Assembly: GCA_030544235.1 (NCBI GenBank)
Contig: CM060478.1
Coordinates: 18,829,727 to 18,893,726 of the forward strand
Source of the DNA: Lepturacanthus savala
Taxonomy: Eukaryota; Chordata; Actinopteri; Scombriformes; Trichiuridae
Direction of reading: 5' to 3'
Length of the DNA stretch: 64,000 bases
A program made the position numbers and the translations under genes. Below the pieces are notes generated by a model. The model saw only the letters and a program-made list of their open reading frames with translations, searched no databases and was not told the origin of the DNA. Of this stretch, positions 33,566 through 45,000 are shown one piece after another. How positions within the stretch are numbered: position 1 is the first letter of the stretch; each line of letters starts with the position of its first letter.

Positions 33566-34730
33566 ACAGATCATGTACAGTCTCCTCAAAAAGCAAAACA
33601 TGTGTTTACTTTACATTTCTCATATGCACAGATACATACACATGCACTTCCACATGCGTGTGTACACATATACTTGCCACGAAGATTCATCAAAGACGTG
33701 TCCTTTAGCTTGGAGATTCTAGCTGACTCCCCTTTTCCTTAATTGCACATTAATGAGATGGAAATATATTTCTGCCACAAAGTTTGAAAAAGATGCACTC
33801 ATTGAGAAAGCCATGAATCTAAACATTTGAAAAGGAATTAGTAACGGGAGCCTCCCATTCTTGTTCTCTGAAAAATTAATGCAGCGCATGTTATATTTAT
33901 TACAAGGCCGACTGTCATTCATTTTACCCGAACTAACAGAAATTAAAAGTGACAGCAACCTCATCAAGAATGAATGCCATTGTATTCTACACGGAGCAGA
34001 AAAAGACAGGAAAAATCAGATAATAAAACACAGGCTTCCACGGTGCATCTGTAACAGGGAACACCGCAGCTCAGAGAAATGCTGGGAATGAAGGAATGGG
34101 GGCAAAATAAATCATAAAATACAGAGCAGGGGGAGAAAAAAAAATGTTGCTTTATAACTTTTATTCCACTTTTTAATTTTGTTGCAATTTTTAAATTATA
34201 TCACGTTCAAGAGTCCGTCAACGTGCGCCAAATAATAAGAATAAACAAAATAAAATACTCTGACTGACTGACTTGGATACTGAAATATTTTGCATGGCTA
34301 GTTCACATCTATTTGTGAATATTTTCCAAGATGTGTATAATTGCTGGCTTCACTCATTAAAGGAGAGAGGTTCTGATCTGAGTTTGCTGCAGCTAAATGG
34401 TCAGGTTCCCATGTGAGGGAAAATAAATGAAATATTAGTTTATTACATATTTAAATCTCTCTCCCCAGGCTGCCTTTCACTTTTCTTTTTTTTTTTTTTT
34501 CCTCCGGGTTGGTTTGCATTATAATGTTCACCAAACAGTTTTCCCAACTAATGGCTTGCAACAACGAGGTCCTGCTTACCCCCTCTGCTTTTGGTCTAGA
34601 TTTTCATAACAAATTACTGTGGAACGCCGAGGGAAGGGAGAAGGGCTCCAACTTCCTGAAGAGGCAAAAGGGAAAAATTCATCTTGAATCGGTACAAAGT
34701 TGAACATTGCCTGTGGAACATTTTCCCAGT
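33566..34730. other. Non-coding stretch, no recognised gene
   Basis: Ordinary sequence. A 76-codon frame at 33861-34091 is protein-like in composition but has no recognisable domain and is overlapped by another frame on the opposite strand. AT-rich at about 34140-34250; T-run near 34486-34500. Confidence 0.5.
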
Positions 34731-35600
34731 GTGTGCCTGTTAAACATTGACTAGACAGTCAACTGCAGATAATAAGTCAACGTCGTCAGGAAGCTGACGG
34801 CAACATTTGGAAATAGAAAATCCATATTGCGCGCTGCTTCTTGGGAAAATCCTCTCTCGCCAAAGTGCACAAGGATTCCGATGCGCTTTTTCTCTTGATG
34901 AACAATGGTTGTATTATTCTTATTGGCGTATTAATTCCAAGGTCGCCTTTAAAATTCCAGACTGCTTTGTAAGTTCATAATCTAAGTCCTATCCATCAAA
35001 ACGCTGATGTATCAAAACAAACAGAGGGCTGAGAGCAGAGATACGGCACAGGATGGGCCCTCTGAATAATCGTTAAGGGCAGCCCCCTTGCTCTCCCTAT
35101 CTCAGGTGTGTGATTAAAATCAATTAAATCACTCCTCTAGTGTCAACCGCCCCAAATCTCCTGACAAATGAAACGGTGCTTTAGGAAGACGAGGATGTTC
35201 CTGGTCCTGTCGTGGCTCGGCTCATATTCACAAATGAGATTAAGATTGGGCTGCTGAGGGATTTCAAAGGCCTGTTTTCCATAAGAGCATGAAACAGCCT
35301 GTGAAGCCCGTGTAGGCTACATTAAGTAGACTTGAAAGTGTCTGGAGCAGAGATCAGCTCCCAGCCCACAGTGAGAGTAACTAGCTGGAAAAAAAGGAGA
35401 GATTATTTACCTGCATCTACAGCGCGCGGGACTGTTAGCAGCTGGACGTCGGATCTGTATCGCAAGCGCTGTTTGGGAAAATAATCCAATATTCCATAAA
35501 TTCTTAAAAGGCCTCAATCTATTTATGACACAGTATTCTGATTTGTCTGATGCATCCATTAATGAGTTATTCATCTAATATTAATATGTATTAAATCATG
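34731..35600. promoter_or_regulatory. CNE-like block
   Basis: Repeat-free, balanced DNA with homeodomain-type words, notably GTGATTAAAATCAATTAAAT near 35109 and TCCATTAATGAGTTATTC near 35555. Motif content resembles developmental enhancers; evidence is compositional only. Confidence 0.3.
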
Positions 35601-35995
35601 TGTTTTGAGTCAATACAGTTTTCACCACAGCACTGCCTTTGCTGTCTTGTCTTCAGACAAATTAAGCCATTTATAAAGCATCAATATGGAATCATTAAAT
35701 GCCCTTTGTGTATTGTTCTCTATGGTCTACGGACCACCCCTCTTTTCCCCATCTCTGTTCTCTCTCCCTCACTCACTCACTCATACACACACACGTATGC
35801 ACACACGCGCAAAGGCTAGCTTGGCTCGCGCATCAGATGTGAGTCGGGGTTTGAGCCCTCCACAGGCTCCTTTATGACGACAGTCGGTGAGATCTGCTGA
35901 TCCCATCTCCAGTGGGCCTCTGTAACCCCCCTTTGTAACATTAGGCAAAAGCGCTAAATCAAAGTGTGGAGTCAGCCCAGTGTGTGTGTTTAACG
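35601..35995. other. Non-coding stretch, no recognised gene
   Basis: Ordinary sequence with a short ACTC/CA-rich patch (about 35766-35810). No gene recognised. Confidence 0.55.
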
Positions 35996-36004
35996 TCCCC
36001 CTGC

Positions 36005-36075
36005 TCTTGTCACCAATGACCAGGGGCGGGCCGCCACGTGTCCTTGCCCTATCCCCCGGTGTCCTATCACTCCTT
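36005..36075. promoter_or_regulatory. CCAAT / GC-box / E-box cluster
   Basis: Within 28 bp lie CCAAT (36013-36017), GGGGCGGG (Sp1-type GC box, 36023-36030) and CACGTG (USF/MYC-type E-box, 36035-36040). This combination is typical of proximal promoters. No TATA box or downstream gene is recognised, so an alternative promoter, enhancer or chance are all possible. Confidence 0.3.
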
Positions 36076-37370
36076 TATCTGTCCACAGGGCATGGCCGCT
36101 CTCCCAAAGACAACCACACATGCATGCTCAAGAAGGGCCTTTTTTATTCATCTCAACACCCGCAGAGAAAATCAGACATCCCAAATTGTTCCCCTACAGC
36201 AGTTGTTTTATTCATGGTTGCATTTGAGATCCACTCCCCCCTCTGCCCCTCTCATTGCTACTTAAATGTATATCTATAACAATGATCATTATTTACATTG
36301 AGCAGGGAGGGTTTTTTTGCATGAAGAAATTCCAAAATTTAGCAAAAAAAAAAAAAAAAATAGAATCCCACACTTTAAATATGCTGCAGGAATGTTTTTC
36401 AAAAACTGCAGCAAAACTTATGTAGGACACTGACCTGTATTTCATTTTTGAAGAGCAAAAGAAAAAAATATACTTTTTTAACTCCCAGATTCTTATGGGA
36501 AAACAATAACAGACAGTATGTTTATTTGCGATGAAGCTACACAGCGCAAAGAAAGCGCAAACATACCAAGGGATTTTCCTGACTCTGGAGAAGAAGGGTA
36601 CAACCAATATTCCCAAACCCATGCCAGGACTTGTGATTCTGCTGTATACTTTTTTTTCTCCTTTTTTTGCCTCCTTTATGAAGGATGATCAAATCAACCA
36701 TGGAAGTCTGTTTCATCAGACTGTTGGAGGGTAAAGAGAGACTTTCAAAATAATCCCTTAAGTAGATGAGGCTTTTTTATGTATTGCTTTTTTATTGTAA
36801 GATGCAGCGCGTTTCAAGATAACAGAGGAAATGACAATTATGTTGAGACACTACCTTCAGGACCTTTTTTCTGGAACCATCCGTGATACTGTATTGCATG
36901 TCCGCACATCTGATGTAGCAGCGTTATTATTCAGTCTCTTGACAGGTCATATTTTGTCAAATGAAATGCTGAATTGCTTCATACTCGGCACGGAAGCTGA
37001 AGTGATACATGTAAGTAGAATTAAATTACTCTATAGCATATTACAGCCTCAGTGGGATTCCGGCTGTTCCTCCATCTTTAATAAGTGCTTATTTCCCCGG
37101 GGGCCTTGTTGGGCATCGTGGGTCAACAGTGTCCAAGAGGGCAAAGCTTGTTCACCACATTCTAGAGCCCTTTAATTGCTTGAGGTTATGTGTGCTATTA
37201 TCTTCCTTTTTCTCTTTCATTATGGAGGTGCAGAGGTTCGGATTGACCCATCCTCTCAATTTTGAAAGCGCTCGCCGCATTTAGTGCACTTCAATTAAGT
37301 GTGCAGAGAAGTGCCGTGATGAGATTTATTTAATTAATTCTTCTGGTTCTGTTTTAGCCCATGCATATAT
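36076..37370. other. Non-coding stretch, no recognised gene
   Basis: Contains an A-run near 36344-36361. About 36800-37170 is complex (a 114-codon frame at 36831-37175 without domain) and 37200-37340 is CNE-like, ending in TTATTTAATTAATTC. No gene recognised. Confidence 0.5.
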
Positions 37371-38379
37371 TTAAATTTTTTTTTTTTAAATTACATATTT
37401 CCTTGGGTGTCCCGGGTTTGCTCTTTATTTATTCTGTTGTGATAATGTTACAACTGTAACAGCAATATTTTTGGTGCTCCCAAGAGTGCTTGGTCTGACT
37501 CAAACATAATAACCCACGGCAGTGTCTGTCTGACTCTCAGCCATTCTCATTCCTGCTTGCAGCTGATGCCGTAACCCCGGCCCCTTCCCTGCAGGCTGTG
37601 CTGACGGCTGGCTCAGAGCAGCCACACACACACACAGACACACACACACATGCGTGCATGCAAACACACACACATGTATGCCAAAAACGACCTGCAGTCC
37701 TGTATTTGCATGGACACAAATGTTCACATGCAAACATATGTAAGCACACATGGATATACATACACATGCCAGTGTAAGCACTTAACACTGATAAATGTCC
37801 ATGTCTCATTTGTGTCTTTCGGTCCACTCTGTTCTGATTTTAATTGATTCCCCTACTTTGTACCTTGTATGAAAAGAAATGATGGAAGTGAAGCTTTACT
37901 ATAAATGCTGATTAGTGGAAACAACAAAAGTTGCAGCAAAGTTGCATTAGGAGACCAGTTCAATGGTGGAAATTGTTTTGGTGCCCATTTAACTACAAAG
38001 CGTAGCACTTGCGGGCAAACATTCCTGAGCAAAAGGATTTCACAGTAGAGAACTGTGGCTTCATAAGGGTATTTGATCACTTTTACCTATGCTGACAAGT
38101 CTTCCATTCAGTTCAAAAGGAGGGAAAGCGGATGACTGATCAATATAATCGCAGGTGTTTGGAGAGAAGCTGTGGATTGATCAGTAATAGTCCCTGAAAC
38201 TGAAAAAAAAAGAACAAATCACAGGGAAAGAAAGTGAAAAGTTAAGTAGGACACTGTCAGGGATTCCCTGGATACAAGTCTTGGAAAAACTGCACAGCAC
38301 AAATGAAAAAGAACAGAGGAGAGATGGTTGGGGAATTCAAAAAAGAATAATTAAAAACTCAAATCGGGTTCTTAACTGT

Positions 38380-38380
<1 letters not shown>
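37371..38380. other. Non-coding stretch with CA-rich patch
   Basis: T-run with TTTAAA flanks (37371-37390). CA-rich imperfect sequence about 37621-37770 generates overlapping Cys/Val or His-rich open frames on both strands that I reject as genes. The rest is ordinary. Confidence 0.6.
37621..37676. repeat. Imperfect CA-rich repeat
   Basis: Several short CA tracts separated by GA, TGCGTGCATG and similar interruptions, read directly. Confidence 0.85.
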
Positions 38381-38439
<59 letters not shown>

Positions 38440-38470
38440 GGGAGATAGAAAGAGAGAGGGAGTGAGAGAG
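38381..38470. repeat. (GA)n purine tract
   Basis: About 90 bp of almost pure purine on the + strand, mostly AG units, with interruptions towards the end. Mirror-symmetric purine tracts like this can form triplex (H-DNA). Confidence 0.95.
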
Positions 38471-39700
38471 TGGGTTTTTTAAATCCACCAACAAGAATAC
38501 ACTTGGATGATAACTGCCTCAGCCGTAGGCTATTAAAATATTAACCACCGCTGTCCGAGCTGGGACTTTCCAAGCGGTACTGAGCAGTATCCTCCCCGGA
38601 TACTGGGCCTGAGAGAAAGGCTCTGCTCCCGTTCGCTGCCCTGTGGGAGGCTCGGGCTTGCATGAGGAAGTGTTTTAATGTTTCTCAGATGCCTGGCTCA
38701 CCGAGAGAGCTCACTGAGCAAGCTTTGACAAGGCAACTATCCTGGGTGTGATTTAAAGGTGTGCACAGAGGGAACCAGGTAGTGGAGCTGAGGGCCTGTT
38801 AAGCTACCGGGTGCCTTTCTAGAGGAAATGGAGCTACCTTTTTCCCTTTTTTTTTTTTCTTTTTTTTGGGGGGAATTCCCCAGTTGCAGAGCAGATCTCG
38901 GTCCCTTAAGTTTAAACCATTATTATAATATGAAACACAAGCTATTATGTTGCCGCTATCTGATATTGTTCTGTTAACACTTGAAAATACACAGTGACTG
39001 CAATTTACAGTACAGTACATGGTCTTGTTGCAAATGATAGATTTGTAAAAAAAAAATTGCAAAATGCTTCAGCAAATGAAAAGGGAATGAGTTGAAGTGT
39101 GAATTATTGTTTACATCAAAACTAGATTTGCACGGGTGTGAGTTTGTTTCCTTGTTATTTAGTTCAATGACCGATGCTTCCAATAGCCCGGCAATTGCCT
39201 GGAGCTTATTACAGTCATAATGTATAAGCAGATACTTAGTGAGGAACACATGGCGATGAGCACACTCTTATCTCAAATTGTGCAATTGTAGAGGTTTTAT
39301 TGACTCTAACAGATAACAGCAATTATTTCTCTGAGTGTGCTTTCTGGTCTCTGCCAAATGTGAGCTGGCAGATTATTAAAAAGACAAGTGGTCTCTTTGA
39401 TATCGAGACAAAATACAAGGGTGTATTTTTAGCAGCCAGCTAAAGGGGTGCCAGCTTTGTTCAGGTGAAATTTCTGCACGGGGAAAAATGATGCACGTTT
39501 GTATGCAGCCTGTAGCGAGGAAGTCGCGGATTAAGACGCGGTGTGAGCGTTGGAAAAGTTGCTGAATATTCAGAGTGGCAGCTTCTCTGAATGTTTGATG
39601 AGATTACGGAATCATGGCATGTATCATGGCATTGACTTAAATTGTTAAAGTAGCCTGAATTCCATCGAAAGGATGAGGTCTCTAATCTTTTATTCCCCAA
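38471..39700. other. Non-coding stretch, no recognised gene
   Basis: Complex sequence about 38510-38800 includes the NF-kB-type word GGGACTTTCC near 38562. T- and G-runs at about 38848-38873. About 39160-39680 is balanced with homeodomain-like AATTATTTC words. No gene recognised. Confidence 0.5.
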
Positions 39701-40060
39701 ACCGCACTGCATGAATGTCTCTGTCTACACCAGTCATGTCCCCCTGTCCTGCCTTCGTCGTAATGTAACCGGCGCCCAACATTTCCTCCCCTTGTGCCGA
39801 CCCCTGCTAAGGACTCATCCTCTGTATTTTTCTCCTTGTCCCGCTTCTCCTGGTCCATCCTGCTTTGTCTCCTCTGTTGTTCCACGTTCCCCATCTCCTT
39901 TCCTTTTTTTTTTTTCCCAAGTAATGTCCCCATCTCTCCCCGGAATCGGGAGCCTGGCTGCCGGGCAGGCAGATGGGACAGATGAGGATGGCAGGGATTG
40001 GCTAATCCCTAATCTGCTGTCTCCTTGCCACTCTGGACCACAGAGGAGAGAGGGAAGCAG

Positions 40061-40125
<65 letters not shown>

Positions 40126-40440
40126 GGTGATGGAGCCAGCTAGATGGAGCCAGCTGTCAGATGGAGAGTCTTTCATGGTCCTGCGCACACAACAGCTGCA
40201 CAGGGCCCGCCTGCACGGCTCTGCATTATTAAGCATCTTTTTAGTTGGTTCCAGATGCAGACCTAGCTGTGTTTACCCAGGCTTTGTGCTTTCTTGCTCC
40301 CCCGCACCCGGCTCTCTCCACCTCCACTTCCTACTCCGGCGTCCCGTCATATCCCCCCCCTTCAGATTCCTTGTCGCTCCGGCGGGCTCGGCGTAGCCAA
40401 AGACGTTTGACTTCTCTCATGTGTCTCTGCTTAAGTATAA
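39701..40440. other. Pyrimidine-rich then purine-rich non-coding stretch
   Basis: About 39730-39925 is strongly pyrimidine-rich; a (GA)n tract follows at 40061-40126. A 139-codon + strand frame (39711-40130) exists because of this bias and ends in Arg-Glu repeats coded by the GA tract. A possible acceptor (ACTCTGGACCACAG, ending 40042) lies just before it. I see no real gene. Confidence 0.55.
40061..40126. repeat. (GA)n purine tract
   Basis: Near-perfect GA dinucleotide repeat with one AAA interruption, read directly. Same strand bias as the tract at 38381-38470. Confidence 0.96.
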
Positions 40441-40800
40441 TGTAATGTTCCAGCACATGACCTCTGCACCCGGAGGTAGCATTAACACCTTAATAGTTTA
40501 GCCTCATTACGTATTTCACGTTAGGAGACGGGAATTTGAATCATTTAAACATGTGAGGGGGGGGGGATATTTTCCGTTTCGGGTCGATGCCTTTTCCTTC
40601 TTTTTTAAGGAGGAAAGTTGCGGCGCTGCGGTGCTGCGGCGTTGCGGCGTAGCGGTGCGACGTCCTGCCAAATGGCCGCGATGATATAGCACCTCCTGAC
40701 ATGGGATGAAAAGGAATCTTTTGCTGTAGAAACAGATATGGTAATGGCAGAGAAGTAAAATGTAATTATAACATAATTAAACGGTTTCATCGCTGTAATT
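40441..40800. promoter_or_regulatory. CpG-rich patch with homeodomain-rich flank
   Basis: A CpG-rich minisatellite (40619-40658) is followed by CAAATGGCCGCG, one mismatch from the YY1 consensus (40669-40680), then by AT-rich homeodomain-type sequence (AATTATAACATAATTAAACG near 40764 and GTAATTACACACGG near 40795). The mix suggests an enhancer or a small CpG-rich regulatory site. No TATA or gene start is recognised. Confidence 0.3.
40619..40658. repeat. CpG-rich 8-bp minisatellite
   Basis: Five consecutive 8-bp units follow the pattern TGCGGYGY: TGCGGCGC, TGCGGTGC, TGCGGCGT, TGCGGCGT and AGCGGTGC. Read directly. Each unit holds one or two CpGs, making this one of the densest CpG spots of the window. 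Confidence 0.9.
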
Positions 40801-40853
40801 ACACACGGTTTAATGTGCTGCTGTCAACGCCGCTGCATGTGTCTGCATATAGG

Positions 40854-41531
40854 ATGTGCAAACAGCCAAACTTGTTTAAACACAAAAGCATAAGCGCATA
40901 CAAACACACAAACATATGTGTGCGTACGCGTGCGCGCGCACGCACACACACCACTTCACACCAAACATTCACATATTCACACAGCAACCTTTTGCAAAAG
41001 CCAGCTTTGAGAGGACTAATCTGTGCCTCGGTCCCGTCTCTTGTCAAGTTCAAGAGGGTTAACAAATCTTTACCTCCAGAACAGCCCTCCTCTTCCCCCT
41101 TTCATGTCCACATTTGTTCGCTGTATGTCCAAAAATCTACAGAGGCCCGTCCCGACTCAGTTGGGATTGGTTTAGCTGAAGAGCTGGAGGCTTTTCAGTT
41201 GCTGGCATCTGTTGTTCCTCTTCCCAGAGCTGCTGGCAGTCAGTTAATGGCCATGCTTGGGACCCAGAGAGAGAGAACAGTGGCTGATTTCCCCATAGCC
41301 ATCGCACCAATCCCGGCACACCACCAACTGCAGATGAGCCACCAGCAGCTAGAAACATTCAGGCTAATGCTCCGCTTCTCTGAGAGTTTAGGGCAGATGT
41401 TCCTCACTTTCTGTGTTCTGTCACATAACTCAACAGTGTCCAGTTTGCCGTTTGATTTAGGGTATATTCCAGCACTCAGAAACGCTATCTTTTGGCTCCC
41501 CTACTGTAATGGAAAACAGCGACACGATTAA
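40854..41531 (+). other. Longest open frame (about 225 codons), unrecognised
   Basis: The frame is open from an ATG at 40854 to a stop at 41529-41531. Residues 1-45 are driven by CA-rich and alternating purine-pyrimidine DNA (His, Thr and Arg rich). The remaining ~180 residues are of ordinary composition with stretches such as EELEAFQLLASVVPLP and HHQLQMSHQQLETFRLMLRF. I recognise no domain, signal peptide or membrane segment. A 73-codon frame overlaps on the other strand. A chance frame is the default; a young gene or retro-element remnant cannot be excluded. Confidence 0.15.
40928..40943. repeat. Perfect GC-rich palindrome in alternating pur/pyr DNA
   Basis: GCGTGCGCGCGCACGC is a perfect 16-bp palindrome inside a longer alternating purine-pyrimidine stretch (about 40917-40950). 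Such sequence favours Z-DNA or cruciform structure under supercoiling. Confidence 0.9.
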
Positions 41532-42600
41532 AAGATCATCTAAAATCTGAAAAGGCTGGAGTTATTCACAATTAGATCAGAGAGCAGTCTCCTGTGAGGA
41601 GCAATTTTAGTTTCAAATATTATGATCGGATCAACAAGTTATTTTTTTTTTCCTCCCTGAATTTCATTCTATGACCAATACATGGTTCATCTCGACTTAG
41701 CGCAGATCATACATCTTATTATTGCAGCCACTCTAGGGCTCACTCCTCGGCATCTGCGTAATGCTGAAGGAGGTTGCTACAGTTTAATCAGTATCTTGTT
41801 ACTCCAGAGAGTAAGGCTGGATATGTTATCACTAAGGAGGAAGTTCAAATAAAGCTCGATAAATAAATTAATGCCTTGATGATTAGCTGTCACATAAGCA
41901 ATTAAAATGACTTCAAATTATTCATTTTCAAACAGGTGCAGCGAAAGAAGGGTGTGATTGTTGTAGTAATTGTCAAAATCGAACAATTTGTTTTGATGAA
42001 CCTTCCATATGCACTACTTATGAAAAATTCAAGCTGGCGTGCATAAAATAATTCAAAGCCATTTAATAATGGAATCTCATATAGCAGATGTATCAAGGGT
42101 ATTTTGTCTCTTGCTTCAGTCTTGCCTGGGCCCTTTTTTTTTTTTTTTTTTTTTTTAATTTGCACTCACACTACCCGTATAAATGTTCTGGGCTTTAGAA
42201 AATCGCCATGACAAAACTGTGTATGAAACTCAATCACATTCTTTTAGCAAATTATTAATTGTGACTGTCATTGTCACAGCATCCTCTGACAATCTCACAA
42301 CTGCCTCAGAAAAATACACTTGACAGCTCAGGACCCCAAATCCCACAATGAATTCGTCCTTGACACATCCTTAATGACGATCATCTTGATGATTGTAAAT
42401 ACATTATCATATCAGATCACGTCTGTGTTGCAATCATCACCTCCAGTTCCTTTTAATTAAACAGCAAAGCTGACACCACATCTGTCAAAAAGGAAGTGAG
42501 ACTTTTTGAAATCGGTGTGAACTTCTTCTTTTCTCCTTATTCCTGTTCCACAGCAAACAATAGAGGAAAACGGCTTTGAAAATAACAAGCTCTATCAGTG
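41532..42600. other. Non-coding stretch, partly CNE-like
   Basis: Balanced sequence about 41560-41920 and 42240-42480, with a T23 run at 42134-42156. Words such as AGATAATTAA-like and TAATTAAAC occur near 42455. No gene recognised. Confidence 0.5.
42134..42156. repeat. Poly-T run (T23)
   Basis: Uninterrupted T run read directly; no retrocopy body is attached on either side. Confidence 0.95.
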
Positions 42601-42740
42601 CCTATCTCCTCCTTGCCCTCTCTTTCTTTCTTCCTTTACCCCTCTCTCTCTCCCCCCTCTTTCTCTCTGCCTCTCTCACACTCTCACTTCTTTTTCCATC
42701 TCTTTTTTCTCCTGTCTCTCCCTTTCTCCCACCACTTGAA
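42601..42740. repeat. Polypyrimidine tract
   Basis: About 135 bp of the + strand are nearly all C and T, with mixed CT, TTTC and CCCT units. The bias keeps several + strand frames open (71-84 codons); these are not genes. Confidence 0.85.
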
Positions 42741-43660
42741 AGGCAGGGTAATGAGACAGCTCGAGAGCAAAGGAAGGTGTCCGCGGAGCATCAGTTGTGC
42801 ATGGAAGAAGTGAAAATTTACTGCAAATGAGACAATGCCAGTAAATTCATTTTTATTCAGATTACTGTCATCATACATTACAGCTTCCCTTGTAAACATT
42901 TGGCCTTGGTCTTTGTGATGAGGTGTCATTATTTGCCAGATTACGTTATTAAGCTATTAACACGTCAAGCACGGCGGGCAACAATACAGGGGCACGCTTA
43001 AACAAGCTGAAGAGAATGGAGGAGGTGTCACTGGCTTGACATATGAAGGCACTTAATAGCTACTGCTCTGAGGACAGAAGAGAGAAATTAAATAGACAGC
43101 TTTCTGCGGAGAATGGAGAGAGCTATTCACAAGTACTCAGAGCTGACTGAACTGTCTTTACAGGGCGATTATTCACCAGGCCAGTAAATAAAAGGCCGCA
43201 ATTTAAGTCTATGAAAAACATATTTCCTCACATGTATGTTTATAGCACCTATTTCCATGTTATTGGAGTCATCATTATTAAAAATAGGCCCGTGTTTGTT
43301 TTGAATTTCAGCACCCAGGAAACGGTTGTTGGCTTTTACAACACTGTAAATGATACTTTAAAACTTCAATAGATTCATGCGGTGCTAAAAAAAAAAGAAA
43401 AAAGAAAAAAGTTTCTGACACATGAAGATTTTACAGTGTGCAGTTTTCAAAAGAGTGCGATTGAACTAAAAAAAAAAAGTTTCCCTTTGTGTGTTGTTGT
43501 GTTGAACTTTATTTTTTTTTTTTTCATCAAATCTCCTCAAAAAAAAAAAAAAGTCAGCATTATGAAATAAACAGGGGTCCCAGTGGTGACATGAAGAGGC
43601 TGCACATGGACAGCCAAGTCAGCGGTTTTGACTGGATAAATCCATGGTAACCTATTGAAA
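42741..43660. other. Non-coding stretch, partly CNE-like
   Basis: About 42820-43250 is complex and enhancer-like. TTCAGCACCCAGGAAAC at 43307-43323 matches the RE1/NRSF consensus with two mismatches. A- and T-runs follow (43387-43411, 43469-43479, 43511-43524, 43540-43552). No gene recognised. Confidence 0.45.
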
Positions 43661-45000
43661 TGGTTCAACCACAGCCAAAATCAGCCACGACAGCCAATGG
43701 AGCCAGAGCCCCCCGTTCAGCCAACACAGCAGCTTAGCAGTCTTAACAGAGAATCCACCACTTATCATCATCGGCATCCAGCACCACAACACTCCACCAT
43801 GAAGAGGCTTGAGTTAAGCCGGTTAAAATAACACAAGACAATACATCAACAACAGCTTCCTCTTCCCTTTTGATGCCTGCTTAATTTGAATGGTACAATG
43901 GGCTGAATCCTGTTCTGGTGCTCGACCAGAGGACCACAGAGCTCTGTCCATCTCTCCTTCACATCAGAGGCTGCTGGAGGAGCGGGGGGCCCCCTGATAC
44001 TGTGTGGGGTTGGCTGATAAAGGCCTTATTTCAGGGTCTTCCAGTGAGGGGCCGGATTCTACTCCCCAGCAGGGACGGCATGGACTGCGCCGGTTAAGGC
44101 AGACGCTAGAAAACTGCAGTTAGAGCGGAGAACGCGGCGAGGGGAGGGTAAAAGTAAAGGAGAAAGTGGGAGAAGAGATTGAGAGGAGAGGGTGAGCGAA
44201 AGAGAGAGGTGTTGACTGATAATGGACGCTACCTAGAGAGTTTTACCATGCATAGGACAACTGGGGAGTTTAAAAGTTCAATCTTTTTCACTTTCCCTTT
44301 TGTTTTGGGAGGCTATAAATGTGGCCTCATGGTATTTTACTTTTTCTTTCCAGGCGCTGACACATTACTGAGGTCCCATTACCGCAACCCTGTTTGCTAT
44401 TGAGGCAAACGATACCCATTGCCTCGTACAGGCCCTGTGAAGCATTTTACCTTGGGCTTATCCAGGACTTGACATGACCTTTGAACCTGAGGAGCACAGC
44501 TGTCAAATGTCTCCCTTTGGAGACACACTGATTCTTCACAAGATGACACACACACACACACACACGCACACATGCACACACTCAGTGATCATGAATGTAT
44601 ACACTCACTCCACATTTTTGTTGTTTTGAAGTAAGACAGCTCAAGTAGAAAATCCAGGGCTACTCGTAGCTCTATGGCACATTTGGACAAATATTAAACC
44701 ACGCGTTAATGGTTTATTGAAATTCTGAGATTAAAATAACTGAGGACGTACTATGAATATGGATTCCTTTTTTTCTTAATTTTTCAGAATCTGTTGTAGT
44801 AGGCTCTCATGAATATCTTCCATCATCTTATAAACATGTACATGTAGTGGGAGGAGAAGATGGGGATCAGATTATGAAAAGTGGGAGTGAAAGAGCCTAA
44901 AATTAGTAACAGCAAATACAAGTTTCTATCGTAAAAAAAGGAGAAAAAAAATGGAGAAAAAGAAACAATTTCTCAAGCATGTCTTGATATGAAATCTAAA
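43661..45000. other. Non-coding stretch with purine-rich segment and CA tract
   Basis: Balanced sequence, a purine-rich segment at about 44125-44215, and a short (CA)n at about 44547-44580. No gene recognised. Confidence 0.55.

Noticed and set aside
39711..40396. + strand frames with Arg-Glu repeats (123 and 139 codons)
   Set aside because: The repeat residues come from the (GA)n tract and the rest from a pyrimidine-rich segment; no domain is present.
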